A DNA stretch of 30,392 nucleotides from assembly GCA_010094045.1 (NCBI GenBank), contig ML986655.1:190337-220728 (forward strand), read 5' to 3'. The notes beneath the pieces were generated by a model, which worked only from the letters and a program-made list of their open reading frames with translations, did no database searches and was not told the origin of the DNA. Shown here in pieces: positions 20,986-28,739 of the stretch (the first letter of the stretch is position 1; each line of letters begins with the position of its first letter). The position numbers were made by a program, and so were the translations under genes. The DNA comes from Lojkania enalia. Its lineage: Eukaryota; Ascomycota; Dothideomycetes; Pleosporales.

Positions 20986-21990
20986 ATGTCTACTATATTA
21001 TAAAGTTAAGTTATAATAACCTAAAGGCTATAAGCTCTAGAAGAAACTATAGTATAAAAAGTATAGAAATAAGAGATACGTATTATATAGATATAATATA
21101 AGCTAGCTACAGCTAGAACCGATCTAGCTAAAGCTAAATAATAAGTATAAACTAAGATAGCTTTACTAAAGAAGTTTAATAGTAAGAAGAAATATATTAA
21201 CCTCTTTTTTATATTAATAGAACTATACTTTAGGTTTAATAATATAACCTTCTTCCTAGACGAGGATAAGATCTTAGCTATAATAATAAATATAGAAGAT
21301 ACTACTAGTATAAGCCGAGCTGTTTATAGCCGATTAGCTAGAGAATAGGGGTAATATAAAGAAGACTAGAGAATCTATAAACAAACTTTTTAAGAGCTAG
21401 AAAGAATTTAAGAATAAGATCTAAAACGTTTTTAAAGAAGTAGATATAGAATAGAAAATATAAAAGAAACTACTAAAGTTAACCTAGATTAAGAGAGTAA
21501 TAGATTATACTATAGAGTTCTAGAGACTTAATATTAGACTAGGATAGGATGATAGTATATTAGTAGAAATCTTCTATAAAGGGTTTAAAGATAAGATTAA
21601 AGATAATCTAGCTAGAGAAGAAAGGCTAATAGAACTGTTAGAAATAATCGAATTAGCGGTTAGAATTAATAACTATTAATATAAGTAGGAAATAGAGAAA
21701 TAATCTTAGCTGTAAATATTTATACTAACTAAAAAGAAAAATAAGACAGCGCTATAAGATAATAATCTAATAGTTCTTAGAAGAGTCGAAAAGAATAAGA
21801 GAAAGAACTACTAACGATTAAGGATAAGTAATCTTAAGAAAGAAAAGCTTAAGAAGAGAGCGTATCTTCTATATAGATAAAAAGGGTACTATATAAAAGA
21901 ATATCTAAATAAGAAGAAGAAAGCCTAGATAATAACTACGTAACCTACTAATAGATACTAATAACTAATATAGTACTAGATATACTATAT
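20986..21990 (+). pseudogene. Gypsy-C gag
   Basis: An ATG at 20986, 41 bases after the LTR, opens a frame with MSTIL and then, past restored Gln codons, RLQALEE, KLATARTDLAKAK (21100-21150), a likely coiled coil. The Gag core follows: NLFFILIELYFRFNNITFFLDEDKIL (about 21190-21275, quoted in two parts: NLFFILIELYFRFNN and ITFFLDEDKIL). The phase then changes near 21300. Downstream KEFKNKI, FKEVDIE, VEIFYKGFKDKIKDNLAREE and LAVRINN (21390-21670) match the FYRGLKxxVKDELAR...AVRIDN block. A CCHC zinc knuckle survives in outline at 21863-21904 with the pattern Y-LL-Y-RXKG-Y-YIKE-Y: all four Cys/His are now Tyr. Gag forms the particle and the knuckle binds RNA. Confidence 0.85.
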
Positions 21991-23140
21991 AGATAATAGA
22001 TGCAGAATATACTATTTAGTAAAAGAAGGAAGTAATTATTAGCTATAGCTAAGAAGGATAGTAGTAGTTATTAGATATATAAAATATCTACTAGATATAT
22101 TAAGGCTTAATAGTATACTAATCCTAGAAAGAATAAAATAAAAAAAGTACTAGACCTATAATAAGATATAGTAGACGAGATTATACCCTAAGAATATTAG
22201 AACGTACCGTTTAAAGAAGCAACGTTCCGAGATAGCTAGAATATATTAGAAGCTATAGTAAAATTAGTAGGAAAGATTATAGATAAAGAAGTATTCGAGT
22301 ATATATAGAAAATATACTAGAACTACCCTATAGAACAGGTAAAAGATAAGAAAGGAAAATATATACTACCCTATAAGAACAGCTGTAAAAAAGATTAGGC
22401 TAGCTATTACTAAGATAATTATTTAATATATAAGAGTATTAAAATAAAGCTAGAAGTGTAGCTAAGAATAGATATATAATTATTACCGAGAATCTTACTA
22501 TCTTAAGATAAGATAGAGGATTATATAGAAAACGGGTATTATTAGATTTATAAAAGTCTAATTTACCTTAGAATAGAATATCTATACTAGTTTAATAAAA
22601 TCGTCGTAAAAGCTAAAGAGCTAAGAAAATTAGTTTTAGAGGTAAAGGAGATATAGGGAGATATTAGAGGGCGACTCAATATTACAGCTTATAAGATAAT
22701 AGGAGTAAATATATCTAAGAAGAAGAAACGTTCTAAAAATAATATATATTTAGAGGAATATAAAGCTTTAAGCTAGAAATAATATATAGTTAGATACTAG
22801 TACTACTAAGAAGTATTTAAAGTACTTAGATAGTAAGAATTAAATAAAGATTACTAACTAATCGAATAGTAATAGTATTTTTTAGAATAGAAGTATAAGA
22901 TATATAGTAAATAGGTAAAGGCTGCTTACACCTAAAAACTATAGATAAAATATAGTATAGATAGATATCTACTATATAGAGAAGAGAAGAAGAAGGTAGA
23001 GTTTTTCCCATTTTAGTTAAAAAACTAAGTAGCCTCTAAAATAATAGCTATACTAAAGAACTGGGTAGAAAAGCTTTTAAAAGGATTACTAGTATAGTAC
23101 CTTTATATATAATACTCTAAGTAGAGTTTAATAGAAGGAA
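21990..23140 (+). other. Gypsy-C gag-protease interval, no domain assigned
   Basis: About 1.1 kb between the zinc knuckle and the protease. It contains charged, Lys/Glu-rich plus-strand stretches (for example around 22590-22650 and 22960-23000), consistent with a linker of the Gag-Pol polyprotein, but no known motif was seen. The minus-strand 61-codon ORF at 22826-23011 is not considered a gene. Confidence 0.4.
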
Positions 23141-23480
23141 GTTTAGAATACTATTTAATAGTAGAGCTTTAGATATATTTATATCGGCGTAATAGGTTTA
23201 TAAGAATAATATAGAGTAGAAGGAAAAAGAAGTATCTTATATAATATACCTAGCGGACGATAAGCTAATAGACTATAGCGGAGGAGTTATACTAATAGAA
23301 ACTAAGAAGTAAGCGTTTAATATTATAGAATATACTAATATAAGAAGTATTAATATTATAAATCTAGGAAAATTTAATATATTACTAGGTATAGACTAGC
23401 TAGCTAAATATAATTCTAGAGTAGATTAGTAGTAAGGGATAGTTTATAAGTTATAGAGCTAATCTAAAATAGAATAGGTA
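23140..23480 (+). pseudogene. Gypsy-C protease
   Basis: Retropepsin region between gag and RT. SRALDIFIS at about 23160-23190 replaces DSGAxxNFIS, the catalytic Asp being lost. It is followed by YLADDKLIDYSGGVILIETKK (quoted as YLADDKLIDYSGG and VILIETKK), and by INIINLGKFNILLGID, LAKYNSRVD (23350-23430), the family's FxILLGMDWLxxxNPxVDW block with its Trp codons now stops. The frame is phase 0 while gag is phase 2, so a frame change lies between about 21.9 and 23.1 kb. The intervening 22.0-23.1 kb is coding-like but I could not assign a domain. Confidence 0.75.
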
Positions 23481-23759
23481 GTAGGATAGTATAGGGTAAA
23501 ATATCCCTTAGGTTTATAGTTAATATAGAAAGTATTAGTAGCTATAATAGCTAGATATCTTAAGAAAATAAAATAGATACTAGGTATTATCGTAGTTTAA
23601 AAAGTATATAAGGAATTATAGAATAATAGTATACTTTAAGAAATCTAAGAGGATTATAGCGAATTTATAGAGCTATATAAAGAAGTAGAGAATAGAGAAT
23701 TATTTAAGTATAAGAAATACAACTATAAGATTATTATTAAGGATAAAAAGAAACTAAAA

Positions 23760-25070
23760 TCTAGTCTAATATATAACTTAAACTGAGAGTAAAGAGAAGA
23801 ACTTAGAAAGTATATTTAAAAGAATTTAGTAAGAGGGTATATATAACCGAGCTAGAGTAAAATAGTATTACTAATACTATTTATACTTAAGAAGAATAGT
23901 AAACTAAGATTATATATAGACTATAAGCAACTAAATAATATAACTAAAAAAATAGATACTTATTACCTAAGATAATAGAATTTATAAATTAGTTATAAAG
24001 AGCTAAGTAGTTTATAAAGTTTAATATAAGAGAAAGATACTACTAGATTCGGATAAAGGAGAGCTATAAATAGAAAATAGCATTTAAAATAAGAGAAGGT
24101 CTTTTTAAAAATCTAGTAATACTATTTAGACTTATAAATATACTAGTAACCTTCTAAGCGGTTATAAATAATATATTAAGAAAATACTTAGATATATTTA
24201 TAATAATATATTTAGACGATATTCTAGTCTATATAGATAGATTATTAAGAGAGTATAAAGAACACGTTAGAAAAGTATTAGCGAAACTATAAGAGTATAA
24301 GTTATTTATAGCCTTAGAGAAATACGAGTTTTATAAAATAGAAATAGAGTTCCTAAGATTCTAGATATCTAAAGATAGTATTAAAATAGAATAAGAAAAG
24401 GTTAAAGTAATACTAAAATAGCTAGTATCTACCTTAATTAAATAAGTCTAATCCTTTTTAAGCTTCATGAATTTCTATAGAAAATTTATAAGTAGGTACT
24501 CTAAAGTAGTAGTATCCTTAATAGAGATTACTAAGAAAGAAAAAGGGTTTAAATAATAAGAAGCGTAGTAAAAAACCTTTAAAAAACTAAAATCCTACTT
24601 TACCTTAGTATTAATACTAAGGATACTAGACCTAGAGAAATAATTCTAAGTAGAAACTAATACTTTAGATAAAGTAATAGGTGCTTACTTAAGCTAATAA
24701 AACGAAGATAGAAAGTAGAAGCTACGAGCCTACTTTTTAAGGAAAATAAAACTAGAAGAACTTAACTATAATATATATAATAAAGAACTATTAGTAATAG
24801 TTCAAATATTAAGAGAATAGTAAGTATATTTAGTAGAAACTAAATACCTATTTAAAGTTTAAACAGATTATAAAAACTTTATATACTTTATAATAATAAA
24901 AGAACTTATAAAAAGAAAAATATAATAGGTAGAACGACTAGTAGACTACAACTTTAAAATAATATACTAGAAAGGGTTAGAAAATATAGCTGTAGATATA
25001 CTAAGTTATAGAGCTAACTATATAACTAAAGAAAGGTATAAAAGAGATGCGATTCTAAGATAGAAATTAG
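23760..25070 (+). pseudogene. Gypsy-C reverse transcriptase and RNase H, active site intact
   Basis: RT starts SSLIYNLN, REELRKYI, LVRGYI (23760-23850), then ILKKNSKLRLYIDYKQLNN (23888-23940). A one-base frame change follows near 23950-23980. It continues with FIKFNIRERYY (24015-24045), KIAFKIREGLFKNLVILFRL (24075-24130), and the catalytic YLDDILVY at 24209-24232, unmutated. Downstream YRKFI and FYRKFISRYSKV-like blocks (24470-24510) precede RNase H: KVQTDYKNL equivalents (TDYKNFIYFIIIKELIKR, 24865-24920), ADALSR in the form VDILSYRANY (24995-25020). Stops at Gln/Trp codons and the frame change make it non-functional although the metal-binding Asp pair is retained. Confidence 0.88.
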
Positions 25071-26475
25071 ATAAATCTCTTATATATAACTATCTACGAG
25101 TTGCCTAAGTTATAAAACTAACTACGCTAAAGTAAACTTAGTAATAAAAGCTAAGAGATATATAGATAGTAGAATAATATCTAATAAGTAGTAAAGAAGT
25201 AAAAGTAATTAAAAATACAACTTAGAAACAACTATATATATACCTATATATATATTAGTAGATAATAAAAGAATTATATAAATTGCTAAATTAGAAATAC
25301 TTAAAAGTAGTAGAAATAGAGTAAAAGTTAAGGAAGAGTTTTACTCTTACTGACACGAGAAGAGAAGTATAAGATATACTCTATAAGTATTTAGAATATA
25401 GAAAGAATAAGGTTATAAAATATCTAAAGAACTATAAGAATAGATTATAATTAATTTTATAACTAAGTTACTAGAATTAGTAGAATTAGAGTTAGAAAGA
25501 AGATATAATACAATTATAAATATAGTAGATCGACTAATAAAATATATATACTTTAGACTAGTATTAGAAATAATAATAGTATCTAAACTAGTATATAAAT
25601 TATTATATATAGTATTCGCGGAATATAGAGTTTTAAGATATATTACTTTAAATAGAAATAAATTGTTTACATCTAAATACTAGTAGAGATAAATAGAAAA
25701 TATAGGAATCTAATAATAAATATTAACCAGTTTCTACCTATAGATAGATAGTTAAATAGAATAAGTTAACTAGAACTTAGAAACGTATTTAAAGATATAT
25801 ATTAATAAATAATAAGATAATTAAGTTGAATTATTACCTATAGTATAAATAGCCTATAATAGAACAATCTAAAGTATTATAGGGATTATACCTTTTAAAG
25901 CTAACTATAGACGAAAAGCTATTATATATTAGGAATAGAACGAGAAAGAGTTTCTAATTCTACTAGTAGACTAGAAAGCTAAAGAAATAAAGGAAATCTA
26001 TAATTAGCTTAAGGAAAAGATTTAGTTAAAAAACCTTAATAGTAGAATAGACTAATAAGTTAAAGATTAAGAGACTAACCTTTAAAAAGAGGGGTAAAGT
26101 TTTCTTATTAACAAAAAACTTAAAGACTAAAAGACCTATAAAAAGGTTAAATTATAAAAGAATAGGACTATTTCTAATTAAAGAATAGATTAGACCTATA
26201 AATTTTAAATTATGGCTACTAAATAATATAAAAATACACCCGGTATTTTATAAGTTAAAATTAGAACTAGCACTAAGTAATATACTACTATAAGAAACTA
26301 TTAATATAGAACTAGAATAAGAATATAAAGTAGAATATATACTAGTAAAAAAGCGGTTTAGACGTTAATAGAAGTATCTAGTAAAGTAGAAAAGATACCT
26401 ATAGGAGGAAAGTTTATAAGAACTAGTATAGAATCTAACCAACTATACTATAAAGCTAAAGGAGTTTTACTAGAG
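25070..26475 (+). pseudogene. Gypsy-C integrase with chromodomain
   Basis: The N-terminal zinc-binding part is at about 25240-25430, with YLEYRKNKVIKY where the CxxC pair has become Tyr. The catalytic core has NFITKLLELVE near 25450 (first Asp now Asn), IVDRLIKYIYF at about 25525-25555, LNRNKLFTSKY at about 25645-25680 (second Asp now Asn), IENIGI near 25695 with the Glu kept, and QIDSQIEQVN (about 25740-25765). The GPFxI-type linker ends IHPVFYKLKLEL at about 26235-26270. The chromodomain at 26319-26460 reads EYKVEYILVKKRFRR, two stops, KYLVK-stop-KRYL and EES, matching VEkILxxRxxR...YLVKWxGYxxEEStWEP. It is the targeting module typical of chromoviruses. Confidence 0.88.
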
Positions 26476-26539
26476 GGCTAGAATAATAGATTATTAAATA
26501 GAGTCTAGTTAGAAAGTAATAGTAGTAGTAATATAGAAG

Positions 26540-27065
26540 GAGCCTCTTATATAGAACTTAGAGTAATAGTAGAGGGCGTCTTAGACCCGACGGACCTCCT
26601 TTCCTCTTCCTCTAATACCTCTTACTCTTCTATCAACTTTACCTCTCGTTTCCTAAGATTAAGACTATACTCTTCTAGAGAATAGATATACTTCTTAGTA
26701 TACTCTAGACAAGAAAAAGCCGCCTAATAGTAATATATAGATTTCTTAAGGTAACGAATCTCCTCTTTCTTAGCAGCTATAAAATCTTAATAGGTAGAAG
26801 TAGACTCTTTATAAGCCTTTAATATGTTTGCTAGAAAATAGCGAAAGATACCCTTAGTTAGAGAAAGATTATAAGATAAACCCTAAGAAAGATATTTTCT
26901 ATATATAGAAGAAAAAATAGTATTACTATAATAGTTATAGTTTATAAACTAATAGTTTAAATAATAATAAGATAGATCTATTACTACGCCTAGTAAAAGA
27001 ATTAAGTAGCTAGTATAATAGTTATAGGTAGCGGTGTTTTTATATTAAACCTTTAGTATAGTAGA
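26540..27065 (-). pseudogene. Possible antisense ORF between chromodomain and 3' LTR of Gypsy-C
   Basis: On the strand opposite to gag-pol one frame is interpretable for about 170 codons, with stops only at TAA/TAG positions that could be former Gln/Trp. Pieces from its N-side: TSYLILLLGVVIDLSYYYLN (26930-27010), YNLSLTKGIFRYFLANILKA, YKESTSTY, DFIAAKKEEIRYLKKSIYYY, AAFSCLEYTKKYIYSLEEYS and, at the end, NLRKREVKLIEE, EVLEEEERRSVGSKTP (26570-26650). The Glu/Arg/Lys-rich C-terminal third is likely coiled-coil. The stretch 26575-26660 is less AT-rich than the rest of the element. I do not recognise the protein and its ends are not fixed. Gypsy-B has a similar arrangement. Confidence 0.5.
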
Positions 27066-27285
27066 AAAGAAAAAGAAAGAAGAATAGGACTATACTTATA
27101 AGCTAAGTAGGACCTACCGGAATATATAAAGTACCGACCCCGGAATAGAAAAATATAGATATAGCGCTATAGTATACCTATATAGAATATATTAGAAGCT
27201 AAAATAAGCTGCTAGAAATAGTAGAATACTACATCTAGATAGAATAGATAAAGTAATAGATTAAAGAGCTTTAGGACGAACCTAT

Positions 27286-27300
27286 AAAGGGGAGAGCAAG
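27286..27300 (+). other. Polypurine tract of Gypsy-C
   Basis: AAAGGGGAGAGCAAG immediately before the 3' LTR, 14 purines with one C. It is the expected primer site for plus-strand cDNA. It holds only one CpA, so it is little changed. Confidence 0.85.
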
Positions 27301-27842
27301 TATTATAAATATAGAATACTAAGAGGTACTACTTTTATAGCCAAAGTTTAATCTAATATTAGCTACTATATAGGTTAACTTAAATAAAGACTAATAAGAT
27401 AATAATAGGTAGAAGTATATTAAAGACTAATTATCGAATAGTAAGTAGTAGAATTATAAGAACTAGGAAAATAATTAGCTAGATAATAAAGTATAGCACA
27501 ACTTATATATATAATAAAGGTAGAAGTGTTAAATATAATAGAATAGACCTAATAAACCTAATAGACCTAATAAGCTAGATTTAGCAGTCTTAGACCTAAC
27601 TATATAAGATAGAAAATCTTCTTAGAAGATTAAGTTCTATATAGTTATTCTCGTAGATTTATCTTATTACTATATTAGACTTCTAAGAATATATTTGTTA
27701 TACTTAAAGAACTAAGTAATCCTACTACTCTCTCTTTACTAAAGCTACTACCTCTAACCAATCTAATATAAATAAGGCCTCGACGCGTATACAACTACAA
27801 TAGTAGTTATTATATATATTAGTAGTATATAGGTTAGTAATA
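27301..27842 (+). repeat. 3' LTR of Gypsy-C
   Basis: 542 bp, starting TATTATAAATATAG right after the purine tract and ending AGGTTAGTAATA before the TCTTA duplication. It is more RIP-mutated in places than the 5' LTR (for example TTAAATAAAG against TCGGACGAGG) and less in others (CGACGCGTAT against TAATATATAT), so the two copies were mutated independently. Confidence 0.95.
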
Positions 27843-27847
27843 TCTTA
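27843..27847. repeat. Target-site duplication of Gypsy-C, right copy
   Basis: TCTTA, identical to 20398-20402. Together they mark the insertion point inside the RNase H of Gypsy-B. Confidence 0.93.
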
Positions 27848-28738
27848 CAACTATTCTATTAGAAGTATTAGTTTCCATTTTTATTTCTAATATAGGGTTA
27901 AAGTAGTAGAGTATAGATATACTTAATAGAGCTAACTTTAATTTCTTAAAGATAATATTACATTTTAAAGTCTATATAAAAGAGGTTATAAGATTTTATA
28001 GTATAATAATTAGCTTTATAATATACGAGAATTCTAGTATAAACTATTAATAGAATCTAGTAAAACCTAAGAAGGATTTTACACCTATTATAATAGTAGG
28101 TAGCTACTAGTTATATAATACTTCTACCTTCTCTAGATTAACCTTAAAATCTTTATTTAAGAGGATATAGCTAAAATATTTAGTTTAGGTAATATAGAAT
28201 TCGCTCTTTTTAATATTAACTTATAACTCTACTTAATATAATCTTTTAAAAACTTTCTTAATATAGATAGTATATATTATATTATTTTCGAAGTAGATAA
28301 GAATATTATCTAGATAAGTAATATAGAAGTTATCTAGGTAGTCGATTAGTATATTATTTATATAGTACTAGTAAATTATTAGACTGTTATATAATCTAAA
28401 AGGTAGAACTTTATATTTATAGGTTCTATATTAAGTTTAAAAGGTAGTATATTTCTTAAAACTAAAGTCTATTCTAATCTTATTAAAAGCTATATAAATA
28501 TTAAATTTAGTAAAGATTATTATCTTAATAGGTCTAGATAGAAGTTTATCTATATATAGTATTAGATATATATTCTTATAGATAAGAATATTAAGTTTAT
28601 AATAATCTATATAGATATATAAATTACTATTAGATTTATAAATATAAAGGATTAGAGATATAAAAGAATTTTAACTCTATTTAATATACTTATACTATAG
28701 ATTATCTATAATATACTATATAAGTAAGTTAATTACCT
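27848..28738 (-). pseudogene. Gypsy-B reverse transcriptase and start of RNase H
   Basis: Read right to left: INLLIQYIIDNLQYKYIK-like start (28735-28690), SNSNLYIYIDYCKLNIL (about 28640-28590) for the LRLCVDYRxLN block, IFTKFNIYIAFNKIRI (28530-28470), KKYTTFQTQYRTYKYKVLPF (28455-28400), and the active site YLDNILIY at 28293-28316, with the second Asp changed to Asn. KKSEFYITQTKYFSYILLNK follows (28220-28160), then SFLGFIRFY near 28065-28040. The RNase H start shows KMETNTSNR at about 27890-27860, for METDASxxA, where Gypsy-C interrupts. Gln restored at stops in the quoted text. Inactive. Confidence 0.85.
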
Positions 28739-28739
28739 A

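Larger units (their letters stand above)
20403..27842 (+). mobile_element. Gypsy-C: complete 7440-bp chromovirus (Ty3/Gypsy with chromodomain)
   Basis: Complete element: 542-bp LTRs at both ends, TCTTA target duplications, gag, protease, RT, RNase H, integrase with chromodomain, an extra antisense ORF and a purine tract before the 3' LTR. It is inserted in the RNase H of Gypsy-B. Gag, the RT active site and the chromodomain are in one phase (positions congruent to 2 modulo 3), while protease and the first part of RT are in another, so at least two small indels occurred besides RIP. It is the youngest of the three Gypsy elements by nesting and keeps an intact YLDD. Confidence 0.95.
17300..28739 (-). 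mobile_element. Gypsy-B: chromodomain Ty3/Gypsy element, split by Gypsy-C
   Basis: Read from right to left: RT (28738-27960), start of RNase H (27960-27848), then after Gypsy-C the rest of RNase H (20402-19800), integrase (19800-18770), chromodomain (18676-18514), an antisense ORF region (17700-18400), and a candidate purine tract and LTR at about 17300. The split at 27848/20402 is exactly Gypsy-C with its TCTTA duplication. Upstream gag and protease are displaced by pogo-4 at about 28740 and lie beyond the window. Gypsy-B itself appears to have landed in Gypsy-A near 17.0 kb. Confidence 0.82.

Noticed and set aside
22826..23011. Minus-strand ATG-initiated ORF of 61 codons
   Set aside because: It lies antisense inside the gag-pol of Gypsy-C, consists mostly of Ile/Leu/Tyr as expected from AT-rich DNA, and has no motif. 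Its being the only sizeable ATG ORF reflects stop-codon saturation by RIP.
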